Below are positions 25,642 through 38,872 of a DNA stretch of 64,000 nucleotides, piece by piece (position 1 is the stretch's first letter; the number at the start of each line of letters is the position of its first letter). The DNA is taken from contig NZ_NEVL01000001.1 of NCBI RefSeq assembly GCF_002261335.1, positions 62,001-126,000 on the forward strand. The letters run 5' to 3'. The position numbers and the translations under genes were made by a program. This stretch comes from Bordetella genomosp. 1. GTDB taxonomy: Bacteria > Pseudomonadota > Gammaproteobacteria > Burkholderiales > Burkholderiaceae_B. The notes under the pieces are model-generated. The model searched no databases. It had not been told where the DNA came from and was given only the letters and a program-made list of their open reading frames with translations.

Positions 25642-25768
25642 GCTGGACCACCTCTGTGAGAATAATTGGTTAAAGCGACAGCGATACGAAAGCAAGGCCC
25701 GGCGGCGGGGAGATCATCTGGCGGATCCCTTGTCTCCTTCCCGCATCCAGGCCGCGACACGGCACGGC

Positions 25769-26560
25769 TCACATCTGGATCGACAGACCTCCGTCGACCG
25801 TGAGCACGTGGCCGTTGACATACGAGGCCGCCGGCGAGGCCAGGAACACGGCGGCGCCGGCGATCTCTTCGGGCTGGCCCCAGCGGCCCGTGGGATTGCG
25901 CGCCGCCACGCGCGGGCCGACCTCGGGATCGGCCACCATGGCGGCATTGGTTTCGGTGGCGAAGGTGCCGGGCGCGATGGCGTTGCTGGTGATGCCGTGC
26001 GCGCCATGCTCCATCGCGAGGGCGCGCATGATGCCGGTCAGGCCCTGCTTGGCCGCCGGATACACGGCGTCGCCGTGACGCGCCAGCGCGCCCACCACCG
26101 AGGTGATGGCGATCAGGCGGCCGTAGCCGTGGACACGCATGCGGGTGGCGGCCTGGCGCGCCAGCAGGATGCCGGCCACCAGGTCGGTCTCGATCAGCGC
26201 GCGCACTTCGGCGGGCGAGATCTGGGCCAGTGTCTTGCGATTGCGCGCGCCCACGTTGTTGACCAGGATGTCGAGCCGGCCGTGGGTGCGGTCGAGCGTG
26301 GCGAAGGCCTGCTCCACCGCGGCATCGTCGGCCACGTCGAACGCCAGCGCGCTGGCGGCCAGGCCGCGCGCCCGCAGTTCGGTGGCGGCGGCTTCCGCGG
26401 CGTCGGCATTGCGGCCATTGATCAGCACGTGCGCGCCGCAGCCGGCCATCGCGCTGGCGATGGACCAACCCAGGCCGCGCGCCGAGCCGGTGACCAGGGC
26501 GACGCGCCCTGCCAGCGAAAACTGTTGCAGGTAGGGGACGGCGGCGGTGTCGAGGGCCAT
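25769..26560 (-). CDS. Short-chain dehydrogenase/reductase
   Basis: A 263-residue classical SDR. It has the cofactor motif TGSARGLGWSIA (about residues 25-35), NNVGA (near residue 103), and the catalytic serine, tyrosine and lysine in SVVGALARHGDAVYPAAKQG (YxxxK near residues 166-170), with a C-terminal VTVDGG-like end (LTVDGGLSIQM). It resembles gluconate 5-dehydrogenase and 3-oxoacyl reductase types. It lies between the permease gene and the aldehyde dehydrogenase gene, in the same orientation, and probably acts in the same catabolic path. Confidence 0.88.
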   Translation of the reverse strand: MALDTAAVPYLQQFSLAGRVALVTGSARGLGWSIASAMAGCGAHVLINGRNADAAEAAATELRARGLAASALAFDVADDAAVEQAFATLDRTHGRLDILVNNVGARNRKTLAQISPAEVRALIETDLVAGILLARQAATRMRVHGYGRLIAITSVVGALARHGDAVYPAAKQGLTGIMRALAMEHGAHGITSNAIAPGTFATETNAAMVADPEVGPRVAARNPTGRWGQPEEIAGAAVFLASPAASYVNGHVLTVDGGLSIQM

Positions 26561-26650
26561 GGCGGTCAGGGGTTCGAGGCGCCGCGCATCCGGGGCGGGG
26601 ATCGTTGCGCGCGCAGGTGTTGGGCGGGATCGGGGCGGCCGCGGCTCGCG

Positions 26651-27517
26651 TTACTGGCGGAACTCCGGCGCCCAGTGCAACAGTCTACGCTCTAACCAGG
26701 TCACGAGGTACACCAGCACGATGCCCACGATCGACAGCAGGGTGACGGCGGCGAACATGTCGGTGGCGTTGAGCGTGGCGAGCGCCGTGATCATCAGGTA
26801 GCCCATGCCCGTGGTCGAGCCCACGAACTCGGCCAGCACCACGCCGATCAGCGCGAAGCTGATGGCGTTGGGCAGCGCGGCGAAGGTCCATGCGGCCGCG
26901 GTGGGGATGCGCACGCGCCACAGGATCTGGCGCGGCGAGCCGCCCAGCGTGCGGCAGAAGTCGACCAGCTCGCGCTCCACGCTGCGCCCGCCCTTGTAGG
27001 TGTTGAAGAACACCAGGAAGAACACCACGAACCACGAGGTGACCACCTTGGAGGCCAGGCCCAGGCCGAAGAACATCGTGATCAGCGGCACGAACGCGAT
27101 GCGCGGCATCGAGTTGAAGGCCACGATGAACGGGTTGAAGACGTCGGCCAGGAACTGGCTGCGCGAGAGCGCCAGGCCCACCGCGAAGCCGCTGCCCACC
27201 CCCACCACCAGGCCGATCAGCGTGGCCTGCAGCGTGAGCCACAGGTGCGGCCAGACCGAGCGCGGGCCCGGCTGCAGCCATTCCCACAGCCGCACCGCCA
27301 CGCGCGAGGGCTGGCTGATGAAGAAGGGATCGAACAGCGTGTTCTGCACGAACCACGGGATGCGCGTCAGGCCTTCCCAGGCGCCCAGCAGGCATCCCAG
27401 GATCAGCAGCTGCCACAGCGTGATGCGCAGCCGCCGGCGCGTGGCCTGCTGGCGGTCGGCATGCAGTTGCGCCTGCAACTGATCGGAGACGGTATCGGAA
27501 AGTCGGGCGTCGGACAT
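26651..27517 (-). CDS. ABC transporter permease (SsuC/TauC type)
   Basis: A 288-residue inner-membrane permease of the nitrate/sulfonate/taurine class. It has a cytoplasmic N-terminal region, about six spans, and the ATPase-docking loop EAA-like ELVDFCRTLGGSPRQILWRV (near residues 175-195). It follows the ATPase gene with a single-base gap. In this class the two identical permeases form the pore that imports an aromatic or sulfonated ligand; the ligand is unknown here. Confidence 0.9.
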   Translation of the reverse strand: MSDARLSDTVSDQLQAQLHADRQQATRRRLRITLWQLLILGCLLGAWEGLTRIPWFVQNTLFDPFFISQPSRVAVRLWEWLQPGPRSVWPHLWLTLQATLIGLVVGVGSGFAVGLALSRSQFLADVFNPFIVAFNSMPRIAFVPLITMFFGLGLASKVVTSWFVVFFLVFFNTYKGGRSVERELVDFCRTLGGSPRQILWRVRIPTAAAWTFAALPNAISFALIGVVLAEFVGSTTGMGYLMITALATLNATDMFAAVTLLSIVGIVLVYLVTWLERRLLHWAPEFRQ

Positions 27518-27518
27518 G

Positions 27519-28289
<771 letters not shown>

Positions 28290-28302
28290 GGCGCGCTCCG
28301 CT

Positions 28303-29361
28303 TCAGCCGCCGCGCGCGCGGCGCACGAAACGCATGTCGACGCAGGTGTCGTAGGGCGCCTTCTTCAGCTCCTCGTTCGAGAACTGGCGGTCGTCGCCCA
28401 TGATGGCGGTCATGCGGCCGTAGGCTTCGGGCGTGATGATGTTGTCTTTGAGGAAGACGCTCTGCTGGTAGGTGCCGATGGTCTTCTGCACCGCTTCGCG
28501 CGCGAAGGCCGAGAGGTAGTCGTCGTAGATCAGGTCGGTGACGGCGGCGGCGCTGTTGGCGTTGATCCAGTCCTGCGCCTTGACCAGGCCGGACACGAAC
28601 GCCTGCACCACCTCGGGCCGCTTCTCGATGGTGTCGCGCAGCGCCAGCGCGGCGATGCCCGGCACGTCGCCGCCCATGAAGCTCTGCCAGGTGGCATCGG
28701 CGGTGGCGTCGAAGATCGGCACGCCCCAGCCCTCGGCCTGGGCCTGCTCCATCATCGACATGGTGGCCATGCTGGCCGACACCGAGCCCGTCTTGAGCGC
28801 GCCCAGCATGGTGGCCAGGTCGCCCAGCGGCCGGATGTCCACGCGATCGGCCACGCCGGCCTTTTCGGTGAGGTACTTGGCCATCAGCCAGGTGCTGGAC
28901 TGCGGCTGGGTCGCGCCCATGCGCTTGCCCGCCAGGTCCTTGATCTCGCGCACCTTGCCGCTCTCGAAATCCTCGCGCCGCACGATCACGTTGGCGTAGG
29001 TGAGCTTGCGGTCGAAGCCGAACACCAGCGCGGCGGGCTTGCCCGCCAGCGTGAGCGCGGGCGCGGCGGTGGCCGCGGTGGCGCCGAACACGATCTGGCC
29101 GGCGGCCAGCAGCTGGTTGGTGCGCGGCCCGCTCTGCGAGTTCAGGTATTCGACGTCGAGGCCGCCGGCGCTGAAATAGCCCTGCTTGAGCGCGACGTAG
29201 CCGGCGGCAAAGAACGGGTCGATGCTGCCCTGGCCGTAGGCCACGCGGCCCAGCCGGGGCTGCGCACGCAGCGCGGGAGCCAGCATCAGGCCGGCGGCGC
29301 CGGCGCCGAAGGCCAGCAGGCGGCGGCGCTGGGCGCCTTGCGGGGGCAAGCGATGGGTCAT
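28303..29361 (-). CDS. ABC transporter substrate-binding protein (NitT/TauT class)
   Basis: A 352-residue exported binding protein. The N-terminus carries a twin-arginine-like RRRLLAFGAGAAGLML segment and a cleavage region near ALRAQP (about residue 33), so Tat export is possible. The mature part starts with a ligand-binding lobe (FFAAGYVALKQGYF) and has TNQLLAAGQIVFGATAAT, as in SsuA/ThiY-like proteins. It is the first gene of the transporter-SDR-aldehyde dehydrogenase operon. The ligand cannot be named. Confidence 0.87.
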   Translation of the reverse strand: MTHRLPPQGAQRRRLLAFGAGAAGLMLAPALRAQPRLGRVAYGQGSIDPFFAAGYVALKQGYFSAGGLDVEYLNSQSGPRTNQLLAAGQIVFGATAATAAPALTLAGKPAALVFGFDRKLTYANVIVRREDFESGKVREIKDLAGKRMGATQPQSSTWLMAKYLTEKAGVADRVDIRPLGDLATMLGALKTGSVSASMATMSMMEQAQAEGWGVPIFDATADATWQSFMGGDVPGIAALALRDTIEKRPEVVQAFVSGLVKAQDWINANSAAAVTDLIYDDYLSAFAREAVQKTIGTYQQSVFLKDNIITPEAYGRMTAIMGDDRQFSNEELKKAPYDTCVDMRFVRRARGG

Positions 29362-29432
29362 GTCGTCCTCGAGCGAATCTCGTTGTGCATAAGCTGTTTG
29401 ACGGCAACGATACCGCAGTTGCGGCGTCGGCC

Positions 29433-29477
29433 AAAAGCAATCGGCGCGCCGGACCCCGACGGGATCCGGCGCGCCGA
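29433..29477 (-). terminator. Long stem-loop terminator after topB
   Basis: A perfect 13-bp stem (TCGGCGCGCCGGA at 29441-29453 with its complement at 29465-29477), followed on the minus strand by TTGCTTTTGG. It lies 18 bp after the topB stop and before the binding-protein operon start. Confidence 0.75.
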
Positions 29478-29494
29478 TCAGGCGAGCGTGGCGC

Positions 29495-32137
<2,643 letters not shown>

Positions 32138-32200
32138 GTGTATCCAGTGGCGGCAGTCCCGCCTCAATTAGCGCGGATGATAAGAGGGGAGAAACGGCAG

Positions 32201-34879
32201 ATGCAAGTCGGCACCAATCGTCAAGCGGGTTCGGAACTGCATGCCTGGCGCGGATTTCTTGCGCGAACCACCCTCTGGCTGGGGGTTTTGCTGCTCGGCA
32301 GCGCCGTGGTTTGCGGGGTTGCGGCCAATTGGGAGGCCCTCTCCATCACGACCCGTTTCGTGCTGGTCCAGGGGCTTCTGACCGTTTCGGTACTGGCCGC
32401 GCTGTGGGCGCGCTTCCGCCTTCGAACTGTCCCCGATAACCGCCGGCGGGTTGCCGGCGCGATCCTTTCCCTCGCCGGGCTGTTTCTCGGCGCGCTGCTC
32501 GCGCTGATCGGTCAAACGTACCAGACCGGCGCCGATACCTGGGAACTGTTCGCCCTGTGGGCGGCCCTGCTGCTGCCCTGGGCGCTGGCGGCCGCCAGCC
32601 AGGTGCTGTGGCTGTTGTGGGTGCTGGTGCTCAACCTGGCGGTCGCGCTGTGGCTGGGCGAGCAGGTGTTCAGCTGGTGGAGCACCTATGGCGGCGCCGT
32701 CTTCCCGAGCCTGGTGATGGCGGCGCTCAACCTGGTGCTGCTGGCGGCCTGGGAGCTGGCGGCGCGCAGCAACCGCATCAGCACCAAGGTCGGCCCGCGC
32801 GTGCTGGTGGTGCTGGTGGTGGTGCCGCTGGTGCTCACGCTGTTTTTCGGCGATCTGTATTTCGGCCGCGGCGACGACAGCCATGCCATGCGCATGGTGG
32901 GCATGGCGTGGCTGGCCGTGACGCTGGGCCTGGGTTTCTATTACCAACGCGCCCGTCTCGACCTGGTGGTGCTCGCGCTGCTCGCCGCGGGCGTGATCGC
33001 GGTGTCGCTGCGCTGGGTCGGCGAGTGGCTCATCGAGCTCGATCCCGGCGTCTGGACCGCCCTGCCGCTGGCCGGCCTGCTGATGGCCGAGGCCGTCCTG
33101 GCGGCGCGCTGGCTGCGCACGCTGGCGCAACGCGCCCAGGGCTCGGTGCGGGGCGGCGTGGCCGCGCCGGTCGCCGTCGATGCGCCCACGGTGGCGGCCG
33201 ATGCCGAGCCGGCCAGCGCGTCGGCGGGCGTGTCGGTCGAGCCGGCCGAGGCGGCGGCCCCGGTCATCGCCCTGGCCGACACCCCCGACGACACCCATGC
33301 CGGTTCGCCCTGGTACATCCAGGTGCTGCTCGGCCTGTCGGCCTGGCTCGCCACCCTGCTGTTGCTGGTCTTCCTGGGCTTCTCCGGCATCGTCCAGACA
33401 CCCGGCAGCGCGCTGGTGTTCGGGCTGGTGCTGTGCGCCGCCGGGGTGGCGGTGCTGCGCACCGATGCGGGCGCGTTCTGGCGCCAGTGCGCCGTCGCGG
33501 CCGCCTTCGCCGGCCAGTTGCTGATCATTTTCGGCCTCACCGAAAGCAGCTCGTTCACCAACGCCTGCCTGATGCTGCTGGTGCTGGGCGCGGTGATCTA
33601 TGCCGCCGCGCCCGACCATCTGCTGCGCTTCCTGAGCAGCCTCACCATGACGCTGGCCGGCACCGGCCTGCTGTGGGTCGGCCTGGCGCCGTCCGAACGC
33701 AGCGGCGACATGCTCGACCTGATGTTCGCCTTCGCCATGATGCGCGACACCTTCCTCTGGCTGCCGGTGTCGGTGGTCGGCGCCTGGTGGGCCGCGGCGG
33801 CGTTCTGCGCCGACGGCCACATCAAGCGCCGCGCGCACCTGTTCGACCCGATGGGCTGGGCGGTCGCGATCTCGGTGCAGGCGGTGGTGTGGCAGGCGGG
33901 CGGCATCGCGTTGCGCCAGCTGCCGGTGCTGTTCCAGGTGCATCCCAAGACGGCGGTGCTCAGCGTGCTGGGCGTGTTGCTGCCGGTGGCGGCCGCGCTG
34001 TGGGTGCTGTGGCCGCGCCGCCGGGTGCTGACGCCGGCGCTGGTGGCGGGCGTGCCGCTCGGCCTGCTGGTGCTGTCGCTGTTCTGGATGCCCAGCCCGG
34101 GCATTGCGTTCGCGCTCACGTGGCTGTTGCTGGGCTTCGGTCTGCACAAGCCGCGGCTGCTGGTGTTCGGCGTGCTGAGCATGCTGAGCTACCTGATGTT
34201 CTATTACTACAACCTCGAGATCGCGCTGCTCGACAAGGCCTTCTGGCTGGCCGGCGCGGCGGCCCTGCTGTTCGTGCTGCGGCTGCTGGTGTGGCTGGTG
34301 CCGCGCTGGATGAAGACGGTGCCGGTGGCGCCGTTCGACGCGGGGCCCGTGCCGGCCAGCCTGCGCTGGCGCAGCGCGCTGGTCGTGTTCGGCCTGCTGC
34401 TGGTGCTGGGCGTGAGCAACTTCGGCATCTGGCAGCGCGAGCGTCTGCTGGCCGACGGCCAGGTCGCCATCCTGCCGCTGGCGCCGGTCGACCCGCGTTC
34501 GCTGATGCAGGGCGACTACATGGCGCTGCGTTTCGCGGCGGGCGACGAGGTGCGGCGCCTGCGCGGCGACGAGCTGCTGGCCGAGCCCGCGCGCGGCGAG
34601 GGCCTGCAGCGCACCGATGGCTACGTGGTGCTCAAGGCCGACGAGCGCGGCGTGGCGCAGGTGCTGCGGGTGCAGGACGGCAACGACCATGCCCAGGACG
34701 AGATCGTGCTGCGCTACCGTGTGCGTCCGTCCGGCGTGCGCATCATCACCAATGCCTATTTCTTTCCCGAAGGCCAGGCGCAGCGCTACGAGCAGGCGCG
34801 CTTCGGCGAGGTGCGCTACGACGGCAAGGGCACCGCGCTGCTGGTGCGCATGCTGGGCGAAGACCTGAAGCCGCTCTGA
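32201..34879 (+). CDS. Large polytopic membrane protein: DUF2157, DUF4401 and GDYXXLXY domains
   Basis: An 892-residue membrane protein. The N-terminal quarter matches DUF2157 (hydrophobic spans with LIGQTYQTGADTWELFALWA, near residue 105). After an alanine/proline-rich linker (about residues 310-370) comes a DUF4401-like membrane region. The C-terminus carries the GDYXXLXY domain, with DPRSLMQGDYMALRF near residue 770. These three are usually encoded separately or in pairs; here they are one chain. The ATG at 32201 has an AGGGGAGA ribosome site, while the earlier in-frame ATGs lack one. Function is unknown; the soluble C-terminal domain is probably periplasmic. Confidence 0.85.
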   Translation: MQVGTNRQAGSELHAWRGFLARTTLWLGVLLLGSAVVCGVAANWEALSITTRFVLVQGLLTVSVLAALWARFRLRTVPDNRRRVAGAILSLAGLFLGALLALIGQTYQTGADTWELFALWAALLLPWALAAASQVLWLLWVLVLNLAVALWLGEQVFSWWSTYGGAVFPSLVMAALNLVLLAAWELAARSNRISTKVGPRVLVVLVVVPLVLTLFFGDLYFGRGDDSHAMRMVGMAWLAVTLGLGFYYQRARLDLVVLALLAAGVIAVSLRWVGEWLIELDPGVWTALPLAGLLMAEAVLAARWLRTLAQRAQGSVRGGVAAPVAVDAPTVAADAEPASASAGVSVEPAEAAAPVIALADTPDDTHAGSPWYIQVLLGLSAWLATLLLLVFLGFSGIVQTPGSALVFGLVLCAAGVAVLRTDAGAFWRQCAVAAAFAGQLLIIFGLTESSSFTNACLMLLVLGAVIYAAAPDHLLRFLSSLTMTLAGTGLLWVGLAPSERSGDMLDLMFAFAMMRDTFLWLPVSVVGAWWAAAAFCADGHIKRRAHLFDPMGWAVAISVQAVVWQAGGIALRQLPVLFQVHPKTAVLSVLGVLLPVAAALWVLWPRRRVLTPALVAGVPLGLLVLSLFWMPSPGIAFALTWLLLGFGLHKPRLLVFGVLSMLSYLMFYYYNLEIALLDKAFWLAGAAALLFVLRLLVWLVPRWMKTVPVAPFDAGPVPASLRWRSALVVFGLLLVLGVSNFGIWQRERLLADGQVAILPLAPVDPRSLMQGDYMALRFAAGDEVRRLRGDELLAEPARGEGLQRTDGYVVLKADERGVAQVLRVQDGNDHAQDEIVLRYRVRPSGVRIITNAYFFPEGQAQRYEQARFGEVRYDGKGTALLVRMLGEDLKPL

Positions 34880-34891
34880 CGCGGCCCGGGC

Positions 34892-35785
34892 TCACGCAAA
34901 CCGGGCGCGCCAGCGCGTGCGCGCCTGGTCCAGGAAGTCCGCCACGCTGGCGGCGGGCAGCGCCTCGAAGCCCAGGCGTTGCCAGGCGCGGCCCAGCGTG
35001 GCGAGCGGATCGGCGAGGTCCAGCGCCGCCGCGTTGTTCTGCTTCGACAGCTTGAGGCCGGAGGCCGGGTCGGTCACCAGCGGCACGTGCATCATGCGCG
35101 GTGCGGGCACCTCGAGCAGCCGGCACAGCACCCGCTGGCGCGCGGTGGACGACAGCAGGTCGGCGCCGCGCACCACGTCGGTCACGCCCTGGGCCGCGTC
35201 GTCCACCACCACGGCGAGCTGGTAGGCCCACAGGCCATCGGCGCGGCGCAGCACGAAATCGCCCACTGCGTGCGCCACGTCCTGCGATTGCGGGCCGAGC
35301 CAGCGGTCGTCGAACCGCTCCACCCCCTCGGGCACCCGCAGCCGCCACGCGCGGGCCTCGCGGCCGGGCGCCAGGCCGTGGCGGCAGGTGCCGGCATATG
35401 GGCGCTCGCCCTCGGCCACGTCGGGGCCGCGCAGGGCCGAATCGGCGATCTCGCGGCGGGTGCAGCCGCAGCCGTAGACCAGGCCGCGTGCGCGCAGGCC
35501 GTCGAAGGCGGTCTGATAGGCGTCGAAGCGCTGCGACTGCCACCAGACCTCGCCGTCCCAGTGCAGGCCCAGCGCGTGCAGCTGATCCATGATGATCCGG
35601 TCCGCGCCCGCCACGGTGCGCGGCGTGTCCACGTCTTCGATGCGCAGCAGCCAGCGGCCGCCGCGGGCGCGTGCGTCGAGCCAGCTGGCCAGCGCGGCCA
35701 CCAGCGAGCCCTCGTGCAGCGGCCCGCTCGGGCTGGGCGCGAAGCGGCCGACATAGGTGGCGGAACGGTCAGGAGCAGCGGACAC
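34892..35785 (-). CDS. gluQ: Glutamyl-Q tRNA(Asp) synthetase
   Basis: A 297-residue GluQ (YadB), a truncated glutamyl-tRNA synthetase paralogue without an anticodon domain. It attaches glutamate to queuosine in tRNA-Asp. Visible are the HIGH-like motif ([18 protein letters not shown], about residues 15-32), zinc-binding cysteines in YGCGCTRRE and YAGTCRHG, and the KMSKS-like KLSKQN near residue 247. The length is typical. It is on the minus strand downstream of smg with a 233-bp gap. Confidence 0.93.
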   Translation of the reverse strand: MSAAPDRSATYVGRFAPSPSGPLHEGSLVAALASWLDARARGGRWLLRIEDVDTPRTVAGADRIIMDQLHALGLHWDGEVWWQSQRFDAYQTAFDGLRARGLVYGCGCTRREIADSALRGPDVAEGERPYAGTCRHGLAPGREARAWRLRVPEGVERFDDRWLGPQSQDVAHAVGDFVLRRADGLWAYQLAVVVDDAAQGVTDVVRGADLLSSTARQRVLCRLLEVPAPRMMHVPLVTDPASGLKLSKQNNAAALDLADPLATLGRAWQRLGFEALPAASVADFLDQARTRWRARFA

Positions 35786-36018
35786 GGCAGGCGGCGGGGG
35801 CGAACAAAAGAGGCAGTATAGGCAGCGGCGCGGGCGGCCCGCACGAAGCCGGCGCCGCGCATGCGGTGTTCAGTGGGATCCGAAGGGCGTGGCGCTCACG
35901 AGGCGCGATCCTTGCCGGACCGCGCGCGCAGAGGGCCGGCGCTGGGAGAAACGCGCCCGAAGCCCAGCGCCGCGGCGCGCGCCGCGGTCGGCAGGGGCGA
36001 CACGACGTGTCGCGGCCC

Positions 36019-36480
36019 TCAGTGCAGCAGGCGACCGCCGCCTTCGTCTTCGAGCAGTTCTTCGAGCACCAGGTTATCGATCTCGGCTTCCTGGCTCCAC
36101 AAGACCATCAACGCGGTGATCTTGATCTTGGACAGGGAGACCGGGGCGTCCGGCGCGGCGAGCGCACGGTCGATCACGATCTCGCGCAGCGGTGCGGGCA
36201 GCACCCCGGCGGTTTCGAGGAAAGTGATGAAGCCGATCGATTCGGAACCGAGCTGCTGGTATTCGGCATCGGTGTAGATGCGGGTACCAGAGACGGGAGC
36301 CTGGGCAAGTTCGACGCAACGCTCGGTCGTTTCGGCCAGCCCGTAGAGCCAGCCCAGCGCGTCGTCGATGTCTTCGTGCTCGAAGCCGGCCGCGGCGAGA
36401 CGCTTTGCCAGCACATCGGCCGCAGGACAGGCTTGCGGCGTGTAGTAATTCTCGAACAGATAAACCAGGATATCGAACAT
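36019..36480 (-). CDS. smg: Smg/DUF494 family protein
   Basis: A 153-residue protein of the Smg (DUF494) family, starting MFDILVYLFENYY and containing TRIYTDAEYQQLG (about residues 78-90) and VLEELLEDEGG at the end. In E. coli-like gammaproteobacteria and betaproteobacteria it is usually next to dprA, def or topB. Function is unknown. I chose the ATG at 36480 because the family starts there; the upstream ATG would add 13 unrelated residues. In this genome topB is 4 kb away, separated by two other genes. Confidence 0.9.
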   Translation of the reverse strand: MFDILVYLFENYYTPQACPAADVLAKRLAAAGFEHEDIDDALGWLYGLAETTERCVELAQAPVSGTRIYTDAEYQQLGSESIGFITFLETAGVLPAPLREIVIDRALAAPDAPVSLSKIKITALMVLWSQEAEIDNLVLEELLEDEGGGRLLH

Positions 36481-36657
36481 ATGGCGCTTTTTGAGCCCGT
36501 TTGCACAGTCGGCCCGCAAATCGGCAGACCAGCAAACGTGATTTTACTGTACGCCGAAACCGGACCTCAGGCAACCGCGCCGCCCGGAGGGAAATCACCC
36601 GGTTGTTGCGTGCGCGGCACGGTGGCGCCGACCTTCAGATGGGGGCGTGCGGGCGAT

Positions 36658-36696
36658 AAAAAAGGGCCACGGCCTCACGGCCATGGCCCCCTTTTC
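36658..36696. terminator. Terminator after the TRAP permease gene
   Basis: A stem GGGCCA-C-GGCC pairing with GGCC-A-TGGCCC (one mismatch), flanked by six A on one side and CCTTTT on the other, so it could act in both directions. It lies 18 bp beyond the TRAP permease stop codon on the minus strand. Confidence 0.75.
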
Positions 36697-36713
36697 GCAG
36701 CGCGCCGCGCGGC

Positions 36714-38732
36714 TCAGGCCGGCGCCGCGCTCAGCCGCAGCTGGCGATACTGATTGATGAAGACCGGGATGCAGAGCGCCAGCCCGATCAGGCCGCTGGT
36801 CAGGCCCGGCAGGATGGTGAGCAGCGCGCCCGCCGTGAACACCCAGCGCTCCCACGACTTCATCAACACCAGGAAGTAGCGCGAGAAGGCGGCCGACAGC
36901 AGCACCAGGCCCACGATGCAGCCGAACAGCGTGACGAAGAAGTCGTAGAGCGTGAAGCCCTGCACCGAGATCAGTAGCGAGGGCGAGAACACGAACACGA
37001 ACGGCACGATCAGCTTGGTGATGCCCAGCCGGAACGCGGTGTTGCCCGTCTTGAACGGATCGCTGCCCGCCATGCCCGCCGCCGCATAGGCGGCCAGCGC
37101 CACCGGCGGCGTGATGTCGGCCAGGATGCCGAAATAGAACACGAAGAAGTGCGCCGCGATCGGCTGCACGCCGAGCTGCACCAGGATCGGTGCGGCGACC
37201 GTCACCATGATCAGGTAGTTGGCGGTGGTGGGCACGCCGCAGCCCATCAGCACGCACACGATGCCGGTCATGACCAGCGCCGCGATCAGCGTGAGCGACT
37301 GGGCATTGGCCACCGTCTCGGGGATGATCGTGCCCAGGCCGGCCGAGATGGCCTGCGCGGCGCTGATCACAATGAACGAGATCTTGAAGCCCACGCCCGT
37401 GAGCGTGACCACGCCGATCACCAGCCCCACCGTGCCCGCCGCGGCGCCCACCGCCAGCGCGTACTTCGCGCCGGTCTCGAACGACTCGTACAGGTCGCGC
37501 CAGCGCAGGCGCTGGAACGGGTTGAGCAGGCCGACCAGGATGCACCCGGTGATGCCGGCAAACGCGGCCAGGTACGGCGTGCGGCCGCTGGCCAGCACGC
37601 CGATCAGCAGCACCAGCGGGATCAGCGTGGGCCAGCGCTTCTTGAACGACTCCTTCAGCCTGGGCATCTCGGCCTCGGTGAGGCCGCGCAGGCCCTCGCG
37701 CTTGGCCTCGAAGTGCACCTGCACGAACATGCCGAAGAAATACAGGAAGGCCGGGAAGATGCCGGCGATCGCGATCTGCTGGTACGGGATGCCGAGGAAC
37801 TCGATCATCAGGAAAGCGGCCGCGCCCATGATGGGGGGCGTGATCTGCCCGCCCGTGCTCGAGGCGGCCTCGACGCCGGCGGCGAAGTGGCGCGGGTAGC
37901 CGATGCGGATCATGGCCGGGATCGTGAGCGAGCCCACCGTCACGGCGTTGGCCACCGACGAGCCCGACAGCATGCCGAACATGGCCGAGCCGAACACCGA
38001 GACCTTGGCCGGGCCGCCGGCGTAGCGGCCGGCGATCGTGGAGGCCACGTCGAGGAACAGCTGGCCCAGGCCGATGCGGGTGGCCAGCACGCCGAACAGC
38101 ACGAAGTGGAACACGTAGGTCGCCACCACGCCCACCGCCACGCCATAGACGCCCTGGCTGGTGAGGTACATGTGGTTGACGATCTGGGACCAGCTGTTGC
38201 CGGCGTGCTTGAGCAGGCCCGGGAACCACGGCCCGAAGGCCGCATAGGCCACGAACACCAGCGCGATGATGGGCAGCGGCCAGCCCATGGCGCGGCGGGT
38301 GGCTTCGAGCAGGCCCACGATCAGGATCGTGCCCATGGCCACGTCGATCGGCATCGGGTTGCCGACGCGGAAGGCCAGGTCATCGAAGATGTAGGGGATG
38401 TACAGCACGCTGAGCGCCAGCGCGATGGCGATCACCCAGTCGTAGAGCGGCACGCCGCCCGGCGCATACCAGGTCGAGCGCGGCTCGCGCTCGTAGTGCG
38501 CCTTCGAGAAGCCGAACACCAGGAAGATGAGCGACAGCACGAACGCCAGGTGCACGCCGCGGTGGGTGGACTCGCGCAGCAGGCCGAAGCCGGCGGTGTA
38601 GTAGTGAAAGATGGACAGGGTCACCAGCAGGCCCGAGACGAGCCAGGTGGCCGACTGGTGCAAGGGGCGAAAGCGGATCTCGGCATCGTATTTCTCGGCG
38701 AGCCGCTGGGTTTTGTCGTGATCGATTTCCAT
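36714..38732 (-). CDS. TRAP transporter permease, fused 4TM/12TM type (TAXI system)
   Basis: A 672-residue membrane protein combining the small (4-span) and large (12-span) TRAP permease subunits in one chain. The hydrophobic spans run throughout; TRAP large-subunit landmarks include SSTGGQITPPIMGAAAFLM (near residue 290) and SGSSVANAVTVGSLTIP (near residue 255). It imports an organic acid driven by an ion gradient, together with the TAXI binding protein encoded upstream. Gap to the binding-protein gene is 140 bp. Confidence 0.93.
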   Translation of the reverse strand: MEIDHDKTQRLAEKYDAEIRFRPLHQSATWLVSGLLVTLSIFHYYTAGFGLLRESTHRGVHLAFVLSLIFLVFGFSKAHYEREPRSTWYAPGGVPLYDWVIAIALALSVLYIPYIFDDLAFRVGNPMPIDVAMGTILIVGLLEATRRAMGWPLPIIALVFVAYAAFGPWFPGLLKHAGNSWSQIVNHMYLTSQGVYGVAVGVVATYVFHFVLFGVLATRIGLGQLFLDVASTIAGRYAGGPAKVSVFGSAMFGMLSGSSVANAVTVGSLTIPAMIRIGYPRHFAAGVEAASSTGGQITPPIMGAAAFLMIEFLGIPYQQIAIAGIFPAFLYFFGMFVQVHFEAKREGLRGLTEAEMPRLKESFKKRWPTLIPLVLLIGVLASGRTPYLAAFAGITGCILVGLLNPFQRLRWRDLYESFETGAKYALAVGAAAGTVGLVIGVVTLTGVGFKISFIVISAAQAISAGLGTIIPETVANAQSLTLIAALVMTGIVCVLMGCGVPTTANYLIMVTVAAPILVQLGVQPIAAHFFVFYFGILADITPPVALAAYAAAGMAGSDPFKTGNTAFRLGITKLIVPFVFVFSPSLLISVQGFTLYDFFVTLFGCIVGLVLLSAAFSRYFLVLMKSWERWVFTAGALLTILPGLTSGLIGLALCIPVFINQYRQLRLSAAPA

Positions 38733-38872
38733 GACGCGAATCTTCGGAGTTGGGCGGCAGGGCCGCCAGCGCTGCGCGCCGCGAGACCCGCCGGCAGCGG
38801 GCGGGTGCGAAGGCGCGGCATGCCGCGCGCAGCAAAGGCCTGGCGGGCCCGCGTGGGCGGGCCCTGCCCGGC

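Noticed and set aside
32168-34690. 840-codon minus-strand open frame opposite the DUF2157/DUF4401 membrane protein
   Set aside because: Its product is low-complexity (glutamine, histidine, arginine) and it mirrors a real membrane-protein gene.
35938-35971. GGCGCTGGG/CCCAGCGCC hairpin between gluQ and smg as a terminator
   Set aside because: The stem is good but no T-run follows on either strand; it is probably a chance feature of GC-rich DNA.
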